This document shows positions 16,837-25,024 of a DNA stretch of 64,000 nucleotides, in pieces. The DNA comes from Lacihabitans sp. CS3-21. Its GTDB lineage: Bacteria > Bacteroidota > Bacteroidia > Cytophagales > Spirosomataceae. The position numbers were made by a program, and so were the translations under genes. The stretch is from NCBI RefSeq assembly GCF_024343675.1, contig NZ_RJUD01000104.1, positions 100,612 to 164,611 on the forward strand. The letters run 5' to 3'. The stretch's first letter is position 1; every line of letters begins with the position of its first letter. The notes under the pieces are model-generated. The model was not told the DNA's origin. It did no database searches and worked only from the letters and a program-made list of their open reading frames with translations.

Positions 16837-18087
16837 TTACAATTTCTCAATCAAAGCTGAAAACTTAGTTAGGTCTACCTGAGCTTTTGAGGCCAAGTTA
16901 CGAGCTTGTTGTGCGTCTGCTTTTGCTTTGGCGATGTCTCCGGTTTTCTGATTTAGTTTTGCTGATTCAAAGTAATATTCCGCCAAATATTGGTCTTCTT
17001 TCAAAAGGCTTTTGGCTTTGTTTAGCCATGCTGAGGCTTTAGGAGCGTAGTTTTTGTTTGGATAATAATCATTAAAAACCCGAGCAATATAAACCAAAGA
17101 TTGTCCATTTGTAGAAAACTTGGCTGCTATCCTTTCTCCAATAACCAAGGCTTGCTCAGGCTTGCCTTCACGTATGAGTGCTTTTACATCAAACTCCCAA
17201 GTTACGTTTTCTATGTATTGTCCAGCTCCAGTGAGGTTCATATATTTTTTAACCAAATTCAATTTAGCAGTTCCATAGTTCTGGCCTCTTTTACTGTATA
17301 GAGAGGACTGTATGATGCCTCCCAAGATATTGTTTTCGTTGCCGGCATGTCCATCCTTTTTCTCAAATGCCGCTGCTGTTGCCACATTGTTGAACCAGTG
17401 TACAGCGAAACCATTTTCCATGTCAGTCACACATTTTTTTGTCAGTTTCCAGCTGGTTTCGCTATTCAGTTGGTCTTTAGGGTATATTTTAAAAACTTCT
17501 TCAGCTGTGGTTACGGCTAAAGTTGTGTCTTTTGTTAGACGTGCATAAGCGGCAAGTTGAACAAGGAGATCCAAGGTTCTGTCTCCTTTATCGTATCTGT
17601 TTTTAAAGTTAGATGCTCTTTTCTCTGTGTTTTGAGCTGTCTCTGCCGCCGCTACAATGGTTTTTGAGTCAGGAGTTACTTCTGCTTGATGCACAATTTT
17701 GCCATCGCCATCAAAAAACAAAAACTGCGGAAAACTTGGCAAATATATGTTTCTTGCATTTAGGAATTTTACTTGTTCTGCATTGCCCACATCCAGTTTA
17801 TAATTGATAAAGCTGCTGTTGTATTTCGTGGCCACTTCTGGATTTTTGAAAAAAGGCTCAATACTCTGACAAACCGGACAAGTAGGGGAGTAGCATTCTA
17901 CAAAAAGTAGTTTGCCAGAAGCCTTGGCTTGTGCGAGTGCGTCGTCAATACTTGGATTCCATGTAACTTGGTTTTTGTCGATATTCTCGGTGGAGGCTGT
18001 CGCTTGTGCATTGCCGTTTTGGGATTTAGACTGACAGCTTGCAAAAAGCAAAACCGAAGCTATGCTGGTAATTTTAAAGATATTCAT
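16837..18087 (-). CDS. Thioredoxin-like lipoprotein with large helical C-terminus
   Basis: A 416-residue lipoprotein: signal MNIFKITSIASVLLFASC with Cys18 as lipid site. A thioredoxin-fold domain follows (about residues 35-150) with active site CPVC at Cys70-Cys73, preceded by LLFVECYSPTCPVC, resembling DsbD-gamma/thiol-disulfide proteins that act in the periplasm. The remaining 265 or so residues are alpha-helical and TPR-like (for example QYLAEYYFESAKLNQKTGDIAKAKADAQQA) and may bind partners. ATG 18102 is possible but would put five residues ahead of a normal lipoprotein signal, so 18087 is preferred. No partner operon gene is seen. Confidence 0.8.
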   Translation of the reverse strand: MNIFKITSIASVLLFASCQSKSQNGNAQATASTENIDKNQVTWNPSIDDALAQAKASGKLLFVECYSPTCPVCQSIEPFFKNPEVATKYNSSFINYKLDVGNAEQVKFLNARNIYLPSFPQFLFFDGDGKIVHQAEVTPDSKTIVAAAETAQNTEKRASNFKNRYDKGDRTLDLLVQLAAYARLTKDTTLAVTTAEEVFKIYPKDQLNSETSWKLTKKCVTDMENGFAVHWFNNVATAAAFEKKDGHAGNENNILGGIIQSSLYSKRGQNYGTAKLNLVKKYMNLTGAGQYIENVTWEFDVKALIREGKPEQALVIGERIAAKFSTNGQSLVYIARVFNDYYPNKNYAPKASAWLNKAKSLLKEDQYLAEYYFESAKLNQKTGDIAKAKADAQQARNLASKAQVDLTKFSALIEKL

Positions 18088-18268
18088 TGGAGTTAAAATC
18101 ATATTATGCTATTTTTTGAAAATGCTCGTAAAAATTGAAAATTATTAAGTTCAAAACAAATAATTGCTTGTTAATATTGAGTTAATCGCAAATACTAAGC
18201 CAAATTGCTAATGTTAGATATTGTAGAATTTAAAGCAATTTATGCTCTGTCAAAGCTTCAAAATGTCT

Positions 18269-18276
18269 TAAATTTG
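18269..18276 (+). promoter_or_regulatory. Candidate -7 promoter element
   Basis: TAAATTTG matches TAnnTTTG and lies 20 bases before the next start codon. No clear TTTG -33 element is present. Confidence 0.4.
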
Positions 18277-18296
18277 TCTGAAATTAAAATTAGTAT

Positions 18297-18641
18297 ATGC
18301 TAACAGTTTACGGTATTCCCAATTGCGACACAGTAAAAAAGGCTTTAGATTTTCTAAAAAACAGAGGCGAAGAGTTTACATTTCACAACTATAAAACAGA
18401 CGGAATCTCCAGAGATAAGCTCGAAGAATGGTTGCAACAGGTTCCGTTAGATAAGATTGTGAACAAGCGTAGCACGACTTTTAAAGACCTTGGTCAAGCC
18501 GAAAAAGACGCACTCGATACACCACTGTCAGCTATTGAAGTCATTATGCAGCACACATCTGTAATCAAACGCCCCATTATAGAAGATCAAAAAATTGTGG
18601 CTGTTGGTTTTGATAAGGTACTTTACGAACAGCTTTTCTAA
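18297..18641 (+). CDS. ArsC/Spx-family protein (YffB-like putative reductase)
   Basis: A 114-residue thioredoxin-fold protein of the ArsC/Spx superfamily. It begins MLTVYGIPNCDTVKKA, very close to the YffB-type signature, with a single active-site-like Cys10. The VIKRPII block near residue 92 supplies the conserved Arg of the arsenate-reductase fold. There is no CxxC as in Spx, and no arsenic-resistance genes are nearby, so a role as glutathione/thiol-dependent reductase or regulator is inferred rather than arsenate detoxification. The length matches YffB (about 118). The stop is 2 bases from the convergent GMC gene. Confidence 0.85.
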   Translation: MLTVYGIPNCDTVKKALDFLKNRGEEFTFHNYKTDGISRDKLEEWLQQVPLDKIVNKRSTTFKDLGQAEKDALDTPLSAIEVIMQHTSVIKRPIIEDQKIVAVGFDKVLYEQLF

Positions 18642-18643
18642 GT

Positions 18644-20368
18644 CTACAAATTCCTCTTTTTGAGTTCTTTAACAGCGAAATCACATGCTCGTGCTGTAAG
18701 TGCCATGTAAGTAAGCGACGGATTTACACAGTTGGAAGAGGTCATAGCCGCTCCATCTGTTACAAATACGTTTTTGCAACCCCACACTTGGTTGTTGGCA
18801 TTAAGAACAGAGGTTTTGGGGTCTCTTCCCATGCGTGCGGTTCCCATTTCGTGTTTCGATAAGCCCAAATGAAAATCAGCCTTATTATACGATTTTATGT
18901 TTTTATAACCAGCGGCTTCTAAAAGTTCAGCGGCATCGTTTTGCATATCTATTCGCATTTTGTGCTCGTTCTGTTTTATTTCAGCATCAAAGACTATTTT
19001 TGGTATACCAAACTGATCTTTTTCTGTATCGTGTAGATATAGCTGGTTTTCTTCATAAGGAAGGCATTCACCAAACGAGCCTAAGTTTATGCTCCAGCCA
19101 CCCACTTGTGCGGCTTGTTCTTTTAGTTCAGCACCAAACAAATCCCCAGGCAATGATTTCGTCCAGCTAGCTCGTCCAGCTCCGCCTTGGAGGTCAAAGC
19201 CACGTAGATAATCTCTTTTGTCGTTGCCGATGTTTCTAAATCTAGGCATAAAAATCCCATTTGCTCTGCGGCCACTATAGTATTTATCTTCAAAACCGTC
19301 TACTGAAGCCGAAGCTCCAACCCTCGAGTGATGATCCATGAGGTTTTTGCCTAATTGCCCACTGTCATTACCGAGTCCATTTGGAAATCTTTCAGACTTT
19401 GAGTTGAGCATGATGGCCGTTGTGGCCATGGCTGAAGCATTAATAAAGATTACTTTTGCATAATATTCGGTCACTTCTTTGGTAATCGCATCAACAACTT
19501 CTACGCCGTCGGCTTTTTGTGTTTTTTCATTGAAAAGTACTTTTGATACTATTGAAAAAGGCCTGAGTGTGAGGTTGCCCGTTTTCATTGCTGCAGGCAA
19601 AGTGGCGGCTTGTGTACTAAAATACCCTCCGTACGGACAGCCTGACGAACAAGCGTTGCGATATTGACATGATGACCTTCCCAAGGACGTTTGTTCAGCA
19701 GTAGGTTGGGTGATATGTGCTACCCGACCGATGGTCACTATTCTGTCGTTGCCATATTTGGCTTTTATTTTTTCTTGAAAACTAGCTTCTACGCAGTTCA
19801 TGCCCATGGCTGGTTGAAATACGCTATCTGGCATGTGTGAGATATTATCATAGCTACCGCTTACACCGATAAATTTTTCCACATAGGCATACCAACGTTC
19901 TATGTCTTTGTACCTGATGGGCCAGTCTATGGCTATACCTTCGCGGGCGTTGGCCTCAAAGTCGAAGTCGCTCCATCTGAACACCATTCTTCCCCAAAGT
20001 AACGATTTGCCTCCAACTCCTGCTCCTCTGTACCAGTCGAATGGCTTTTTGCTGATATACGGACTGGTATCTTCAGGTAACCAAAAATCTTGATTGGCTT
20101 CATTGATGGGATAGTTGCCTTCGGATGTCTGTACTGGAAATTTCGATTTGATTTCTTGCGTTATCCTATTGGCATGCTCAAGCTCCCATGGGGCTTTCAT
20201 AGCAGATTTATAGTCCTCTATATGTTTTATGTCTTTGCCTCTTTCTAGTAGTAATACTTTAAGACCTTTTTGGCAGAGTTCTTTGGCTGCCCAGCCACCG
20301 CTTATACCCGATCCTACCACAATGGCGTCGTAGGTATTATTTTGTTTACTGTTGAGGTTGAGATTCAT
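18644..20368 (-). CDS. GMC-family FAD oxidoreductase
   Basis: A 574-residue flavoprotein of the glucose-methanol-choline family. The FAD-binding Rossmann motif YDAIVVGSGISGGWAAKEL lies at about residues 13-31. A cysteine-rich segment (YRNACSSGCPYGGYFS) and the C-terminal block DGAAMTSSNCVNPSLTYMALTARA carry the usual GMC end motifs. It probably oxidises a sugar or alcohol group and passes electrons to an acceptor. In many Bacteroidota such genes sit beside a gluconate-2-dehydrogenase subunit-3-like gene; none is adjacent here. The start is ATG 20368, since the frame further upstream could begin only at TTG 20395. No export signal is evident. Confidence 0.88.
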   Translation of the reverse strand: MNLNLNSKQNNTYDAIVVGSGISGGWAAKELCQKGLKVLLLERGKDIKHIEDYKSAMKAPWELEHANRITQEIKSKFPVQTSEGNYPINEANQDFWLPEDTSPYISKKPFDWYRGAGVGGKSLLWGRMVFRWSDFDFEANAREGIAIDWPIRYKDIERWYAYVEKFIGVSGSYDNISHMPDSVFQPAMGMNCVEASFQEKIKAKYGNDRIVTIGRVAHITQPTAEQTSLGRSSCQYRNACSSGCPYGGYFSTQAATLPAAMKTGNLTLRPFSIVSKVLFNEKTQKADGVEVVDAITKEVTEYYAKVIFINASAMATTAIMLNSKSERFPNGLGNDSGQLGKNLMDHHSRVGASASVDGFEDKYYSGRRANGIFMPRFRNIGNDKRDYLRGFDLQGGAGRASWTKSLPGDLFGAELKEQAAQVGGWSINLGSFGECLPYEENQLYLHDTEKDQFGIPKIVFDAEIKQNEHKMRIDMQNDAAELLEAAGYKNIKSYNKADFHLGLSKHEMGTARMGRDPKTSVLNANNQVWGCKNVFVTDGAAMTSSNCVNPSLTYMALTARACDFAVKELKKRNL

Positions 20369-20553
20369 TCTTAAAGGTTGAAAAATTTGTTTCAAAGATA
20401 ATCAAATGTCTCTTTTATTTATATTTAGTGGCTACCTGATTTGGGTAGTTTTTTGATGTTTTTTGTCGTCCTCCTCTGTTTCCTCACAGACGAGACGCAT
20501 GTGTATCTCGGTGATATTTATGTAGACACAAACATAGGCGTGGGGAAATGATA

Positions 20554-20640
20554 AAAAAATTAGCAATATCAGATTTGTGAAGGATAGATGTTGTATTTTA
20601 CTTAAAAAATTACCAATTTTATGATAAAATATTTAGCAAT
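20554..20640 (+). promoter_or_regulatory. Three AT-rich direct repeats before the S24 regulator gene
   Basis: AAAAAATTAGCAAT at 20554-20567, AAAAAATTACCAAT at 20604-20617 and AAATATTTAGCAAT at 20627-20640, the last ending in the start codon. Possibly autoregulatory operators, although AT-rich sequence makes chance similarity likely. The rest of the 20369-20638 gap shows no gene. Confidence 0.3.
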
Positions 20641-21406
20641 GAAAAAAATAAGTAAAAATATAGCTCATTTACGCCATTTGAGGGGTATTTCTCAGGAGTC
20701 CTTGGCCAATGATTTGAATATCACTCGTTCGAGGCTGAGTTCATGGGAAGAGCATAGAGCCGAGCCACCAATAGACTTAATAGTTCAGTTAGCAGATTAT
20801 TTTACGGTCTCCATAGACTCCCTTTTGAAAATAGATTTAACAAAGGTGAATGACCTAAGAGATCTACTTAAGATTGGGGGCAATAGGATTTTGTTTCCAG
20901 TAATGGTAGATAGCGACGGCAAAGACTTGGTAGAACTTGTGCCTATCAGAGCGTCGGCGGGGTATTTGCAAGGATTTAGCGATGAGAATTTTATAGAGAG
21001 TCTACCTCGTATTTCATTGCCCTTTACTGATGCAGGTAAGTTTCGGGGGTTTCCTATTCAGGGAGATTCTATGCCGCCGCTGGAGACTGGAGCCTATGTA
21101 GTGGGCAAATACGTAGAAGACATCAACGATATAAAGGATGGTAAAACTTACGTGGTATTGACACAGAATGACGGTTTGGTATATAAGCGATTATTTAACA
21201 AAATAGAAGAGGACGGTACGATACATCTTCACTCAGATAACAAAACCTATTATCCTTATAAAATAAAGCCAGAGGAAGTTTTTGAGCTTTGGAGTTTTGT
21301 ATGTACGCTTAATCCTACTGATAGGCCTATTTCAGACTTGGTATATAACACCATGCAAAGTATTCAAGCTGATGTGGCGGAGTTGAGACAGAGTAGGTTA
21401 GGCTAA
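20639..21406 (+). CDS. LexA-like transcriptional regulator (XRE helix-turn-helix plus S24 domain)
   Basis: A 255-residue regulator: an XRE-type HTH in residues 5-60 (RGISQESLANDLNITRSRLSSWE) joined to a peptidase-S24 LexA/CI-like domain. The elements of autoproteolysis are all visible: Ala107-Gly108 in RASAGYLQGF as possible cleavage site, Ser144 in QGDSMPP and Lys183 in LVYKRLF. The spacings (37 and 39 residues) are close to those of LexA. Whether it self-cleaves, and in response to what, is unknown. ATG 20621 is an alternative start six codons upstream. There are no phage genes around it, so it is not a prophage repressor here. The stop lies 2 bases from the convergent glycosyltransferase gene. 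Confidence 0.85.
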   Translation: MKKISKNIAHLRHLRGISQESLANDLNITRSRLSSWEEHRAEPPIDLIVQLADYFTVSIDSLLKIDLTKVNDLRDLLKIGGNRILFPVMVDSDGKDLVELVPIRASAGYLQGFSDENFIESLPRISLPFTDAGKFRGFPIQGDSMPPLETGAYVVGKYVEDINDIKDGKTYVVLTQNDGLVYKRLFNKIEEDGTIHLHSDNKTYYPYKIKPEEVFELWSFVCTLNPTDRPISDLVYNTMQSIQADVAELRQSRLG

Positions 21407-21408
21407 AT

Positions 21409-22650
21409 TCATGAATGCCAACTTATGTTTTTCTTAATCAACATAACATAATCAAAACTGTAAAGTATGATGACCATTAGAAATATCAAAGACACAAACC
21501 ATGGCTGAAACCAAATCGTTTCAAAATCCATTATGTTACCCTTTAGGATTTTTGACCCCCCTTCCATATTGAGAAACACAGCTAAACTCACAAGCAAGAA
21601 CCTTACGTAGTCTTTGCGAAGTATGGCCAAAGTTCCTGCAAATAGCACTATTGGGTGCGAGTAGCGAGAGTGCATCTGAGTATTGAAATAGAAGAAGTAT
21701 AGAATAATCAAAACACTAACCAATAGTGTATTTTCTAAATTTAAGTTCAGTTTATTGTATTTGCTGAAAATGTTCAGACTTTTTAATGCAAACGGTAATA
21801 AGACAATTGCGGAGAGTCCGAAGAAGGCCAAAAGTCCATAAGAGTTATAACTAAAATTGAAGATGCCCAAATTGTCATTGACGAGTTGGGGTTTTTCAAA
21901 TATCAACGACCATACATTATAGGCTCCCATGGTTACGAATGGGTATCTACCAACACTTTCAGTGAATGAGTTTATAGCTAGCTTTATATCTCCAGACAAG
22001 ATAAATGGCATAAAAATCATTGTTTGTAATAGTATTGCAGGTATTATGGTAGTTAGTTTCTTTAAATTAGCGTAGCCTTTTACTTCATCAAATATTAGGA
22101 GAAAAATGATGGGTAAAAATATAATTCCTTGAAACTTGAAGTTTATACACAATACCATGAAGAGTAAGCTCACCGTAGGTCTCTTAAATATAGCCAGTAT
22201 AATAGAAATAAATGCAAAACCTGTGTGAACTCCATCCATTTGACCAAATAGGAAGTTGTTATACCAAAATGCAATATTTATCAAAATCAAAAATGGAAGA
22301 ACTTGGGCATGTTTTATTTTTTTTATAGCCAATATCTTGTAAACAACAAAGAGGCTAATGATTTCTATAAAGAAAACCAAATATTTAAGATGATATACCC
22401 TCATGTAAATACTTTCAGGGCTTGTGTTTGTTTTGCTGAAAAACCAAAGGAAATAATGCCAAAGTGGAGGGTAATCTACTTTTAATTTATAGACATTTTG
22501 AATACCAAAATAGTTGATATAATTGCTCCAAGTAATCCAGCAATTTCTATCATTGTTTCCCCAAACATAGATATTTGGTGCTAAAAGGCATCCTATAATA
22601 AAAATTGATGCATATGCTATAATAGTTTTGAGCTCTCTAGAAATTTGCAT
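21409..22650 (-). CDS. Multi-pass GT-C-type glycosyltransferase (Gpi18/mannosyltransferase-like), copy B
   Basis: A 413-residue protein with about 10-11 hydrophobic segments. The first extramembrane loop has NDRNCW (Asp34) and then KVDYPPLWHYFLW (Asp59), the acidic and DYPP pattern of GT-C enzymes such as ALG6 and Gpi18-like mannosyltransferases, which use polyprenyl-phosphate sugars on the outer face of the membrane. A later loop has QMHSRYSHP, comparable to the MHERY motif of bacterial relatives. It is a close paralogue of the gene at 23191-24441, sharing well over half of its residues and near-identical runs around RFLLVSLAVFLNMEG. Its start is 2 bases from the stop of a small lipoprotein gene. 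Donor and acceptor are unknown. Confidence 0.7.
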   Translation of the reverse strand: MQISRELKTIIAYASIFIIGCLLAPNIYVWGNNDRNCWITWSNYINYFGIQNVYKLKVDYPPLWHYFLWFFSKTNTSPESIYMRVYHLKYLVFFIEIISLFVVYKILAIKKIKHAQVLPFLILINIAFWYNNFLFGQMDGVHTGFAFISIILAIFKRPTVSLLFMVLCINFKFQGIIFLPIIFLLIFDEVKGYANLKKLTTIIPAILLQTMIFMPFILSGDIKLAINSFTESVGRYPFVTMGAYNVWSLIFEKPQLVNDNLGIFNFSYNSYGLLAFFGLSAIVLLPFALKSLNIFSKYNKLNLNLENTLLVSVLIILYFFYFNTQMHSRYSHPIVLFAGTLAILRKDYVRFLLVSLAVFLNMEGGSKILKGNIMDFETIWFQPWFVSLIFLMVIILYSFDYVMLIKKNISWHS

Positions 22651-22652
22651 TT

Positions 22653-23012
22653 TTATTCATTAGGCAATTTTTTGTAGTAAACAAATTCTTTTTTTACGTC
22701 GTCGTAGTATTGTAAAGAATTCGTTTTATAGCTTGGAAATAGCAATGATTCATAACTGTTTTCTAGTTTTATAGAATAAGATTGCCACTTACTGTTTGTC
22801 CATATTTTTTTCCACTCACCATTGTGATCCATTACGTCAAGTGAATCAGTGATTTCTGATTTTATCAAAATCACTGGGTATCTACTTTTGCAATTTTCGG
22901 TAGAATTTAAACAAGATGTGTCCTGCCATCTACCTTCAAGCACAAATGTATTTTCGCGTGATTGGCAGTTGCTTAGTAGTGTAGTTAATGTAAGTAGAAT
23001 TCTAAGGGACAT
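22653..23012 (-). CDS. Small lipoprotein, copy B of the duplicated cassette
   Basis: A 119-residue protein of unknown function. The signal ends LLSNC (Cys16), predicting a lipoprotein. The mature part aligns over its whole length with the protein at 24438-24803: NTFxLEGxW, then a cysteine pair at residues 34 and 41 (SC...ENC) followed by SRxP, then KxWTNxKxQ, LENxYESLLFPxY and FVYYKK at the end. The seven-residue Cys spacing suggests a disulfide-closed loop. It is tightly coupled (2-base gap) to the GT-C gene downstream, implying a shared envelope role. I know of no named domain for it. Confidence 0.7.
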   Translation of the reverse strand: MSLRILLTLTTLLSNCQSRENTFVLEGRWQDTSCLNSTENCKSRYPVILIKSEITDSLDVMDHNGEWKKIWTNSKWQSYSIKLENSYESLLFPSYKTNSLQYYDDVKKEFVYYKKLPNE

Positions 23013-23045
23013 TTCAAAGGGATGCTATTTAAAGCTATTTGCGAT

Positions 23046-23053
23046 CAAATTTA
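23046..23053 (-). promoter_or_regulatory. Candidate -7 element of cassette B
   Basis: On the minus strand this reads TAAATTTG, 33 bases before the lipoprotein ATG. No good -33 element is seen. It suggests that the second cassette has its own promoter. Confidence 0.4.
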
Positions 23054-23190
23054 CTTATTGTATCCGATGGCATCATTGGAATGAGATTAGAATGTCATTA
23101 AAATTGTTAGTTTTTTATGTAGCGGTAAAGAGTAGGTAAATATTTCTTTTTTGTCTAAAGTAATTGGGCAATTACTCATTCTGAAATTTA

Positions 23191-24441
23191 TCAGTTAAGC
23201 GACCTGAGTTTTTTAGTACTCTTTACCAACAGGACCACAAAGTCGTAGAAATACAATACTATTATAGCCAAAAACACTAAAGACACAAACCAGGGCTGAA
23301 ACCAAAACGTTTTGAAGTCTGCAATGTTTCCTTTTAGGATTTTTGACGCCCCTTCCATGTTAAGAAATACGGCCAAACTCACCAGCAAAAATCTCATATA
23401 ATCTTTACGAAGAATAGCCAATGTACCTGCAAATAGTATTATTGGATGTGAATATCTTGCGTGCATTTGTGTATTGAAATACGTAAAGAACAGTATAATC
23501 AAAACACAAACCAATAACATGTTTTCGAAGTTAAATTCAAGTTTCAGCGTTTTATTAAAAAAACCTAAGCTCTTAAATGCAAAAGGCAAAAGAACAAGGC
23601 CTGAAAGACCAAAAAACGCAATGAGCCCAAATGAATTATAACTAAAATGGAATATTCCCATGTTGTCATTCATAATTTGTGGAGAGTCAAAAATCAGCGA
23701 CCAAATATTGTAAGCTCCCATGCTTACCATTGGATATCGACCCATGCTTTCAGAGAACGAATTCAATGCCAGTTTTAAGTCACCCACATATATAAAAGGA
23801 AACATGATTAGAAACTGCAAAATGATAGTTGGTAATACCGTGAGAGCTATTTTTGATATGCTGTAACGCTTAATTTCGTTAAATAATACAATAGCGATTA
23901 CAGGTAAAAATATGATTCCTTGGAGCTTGAAATTTACACAAAAAACAAAAAATACTAGACTAAGGCTCGGTTTTTTAAGGATAGCAAAGCTTAAAGAAAT
24001 AAATGCAAATGCCGTGTAAACGCCATCTACTTGCCCAAATAGAGCATTGTCGTACCAAAACGCAATGTTGAACAAGATGAATAGTGGCAATAAATGGGCA
24101 TATTTTATTTTCTTCAGTTCTAAAATTTTATACACAAAGAAAATACTTATGGTTTCTATCAAAAGCACCATGTATTTTAGTTTATATATGTTCATGAAAA
24201 TATTCTCTGAACTTCCGAGGATTTTGGCTAATAACCACAAGAAATAGTGAATCAGTGGGGGGTAATCTACTTTAAGTTTGTAAATGTTTTGAATCCCAAA
24301 ATGATAAATATAGTTGCACCAACTTACCCAACAGTTGCGGTCATTATAACCCCATACATATGTTTTGGGCATTAAAAAGCATCCAATTATAAAAATAAAA
24401 GTATAAAAAGTGAATATTTTAAGGTCTTTTGAAAATTTCAT
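23191..24441 (-). CDS. Multi-pass GT-C-type glycosyltransferase (Gpi18/mannosyltransferase-like), copy A
   Basis: A 416-residue polytopic membrane protein, paralogue of the gene at 21409-22650. Asp34 (NDRNCW), Asp59 (KVDYPPLIHYFLW), FGQVDGVYTAFAF near residue 140 and QMHARYSHP near 320 are all conserved between the two copies, marking likely catalytic or substrate-binding positions. The two proteins align without large gaps. Sequence divergence is highest in the hydrophobic helices and at the C-terminal tail. The start codon overlaps the stop of the upstream lipoprotein gene by 4 bases, so the pair is translationally coupled. The acceptor could be a glycolipid, a glycan or the lipoprotein itself; this is inference. 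Confidence 0.7.
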   Translation of the reverse strand: MKFSKDLKIFTFYTFIFIIGCFLMPKTYVWGYNDRNCWVSWCNYIYHFGIQNIYKLKVDYPPLIHYFLWLLAKILGSSENIFMNIYKLKYMVLLIETISIFFVYKILELKKIKYAHLLPLFILFNIAFWYDNALFGQVDGVYTAFAFISLSFAILKKPSLSLVFFVFCVNFKLQGIIFLPVIAIVLFNEIKRYSISKIALTVLPTIILQFLIMFPFIYVGDLKLALNSFSESMGRYPMVSMGAYNIWSLIFDSPQIMNDNMGIFHFSYNSFGLIAFFGLSGLVLLPFAFKSLGFFNKTLKLEFNFENMLLVCVLIILFFTYFNTQMHARYSHPIILFAGTLAILRKDYMRFLLVSLAVFLNMEGASKILKGNIADFKTFWFQPWFVSLVFLAIIVLYFYDFVVLLVKSTKKLRSLN

Positions 24442-24803
24442 TTAAGATCTGATTTTGTTTTTTTGTAATACACAAATCGATCCTCGGTGTTGTCGTAATA
24501 AGCCAAAGTGTTTTTGTTATAAATAGGAAACAAAAGCGATTCGTAGTTATTTTCTAAAGTTATACTAGCTGCTTGGTATTTTTTATTGGTCCAAAGTTTC
24601 TTAGTAGAGCCTAGTTTGGTTCTAACTTCTATAGAGTCTTGAAAACTGGTGTCTATAATAATTATTGGGAATCTACTTTCGCAGTTTTCGGGTTTATCTT
24701 GGCAGGACACATCTTTCCATGTTCCTTCTAGTTCGAATGTGTTTTCTTGGTTTTTACAACAAATCGTGAAAAAGGAAAGGGTCAAAATCAAACAAAATTT
24801 CAT
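24438..24803 (-). CDS. Small lipoprotein, copy A of the duplicated cassette
   Basis: A 121-residue protein, paralogue of the one at 22653-23012. Signal MKFCLILTLSFFTICC, with Cys15 or Cys16 as lipid site. Cys34 and Cys41 fall at exactly the same residue numbers as in the paralogue, as do NTFELEGTW and the ENCESRFP segment. The frame could extend to a TTG at 24821, but ATG 24803 gives the proper signal peptide. It overlaps the following GT-C gene by 4 bases. Function unknown; the coupling suggests an acceptor, chaperone or anchor for the glycosyltransferase. Confidence 0.7.
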   Translation of the reverse strand: MKFCLILTLSFFTICCKNQENTFELEGTWKDVSCQDKPENCESRFPIIIIDTSFQDSIEVRTKLGSTKKLWTNKKYQAASITLENNYESLLFPIYNKNTLAYYDNTEDRFVYYKKTKSDLK

Positions 24804-24846
24804 AAATTTTTGCAAATGCAATATCCGTAATCCAGTTTTTTGAAGA

Positions 24847-24854
24847 CAAATATA
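24847..24854 (-). promoter_or_regulatory. Candidate -7 element of cassette A
   Basis: The minus strand reads TATATTTG (TAnnTTTG), 43 bases before the lipoprotein ATG at 24803. No clear -33 element. Confidence 0.4.
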
Positions 24855-24934
24855 GTCTATTCATACTAACTTTCCTTTTTGAGTTTTACTATTTTTTTAT
24901 TGAACGGTTAAGCATTTGACGTCATGATGCCACA

Positions 24935-24973
24935 TAAAAAAGATAGAACTAAGATTGCTCTTAATTCTATCTT
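24935..24973 (-). terminator. Terminator of the hexuronate operon
   Basis: A 15-bp stem with one mismatch (24940-24954 with 24959-24973) and a 4-base loop. On the minus strand it is followed by a T run. It lies about 50 bases past the exuT stop. Confidence 0.7.
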
Positions 24974-25024
24974 CATAGGAATTATAAAATTGATTTTTAG
25001 TTTTAAGACTATTTTAGAATATTT

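Noticed and set aside
18297..18641. Arsenate reductase as specific function for the ArsC-like protein
   Set aside because: No ars genes nearby and the N-terminus is closer to YffB; only the superfamily is supported.
20639..21406. Prophage remnant suggested by a CI/LexA-type regulator
   Set aside because: No integrase, structural, lysis or replication genes lie nearby; neighbours are ordinary chromosomal genes.
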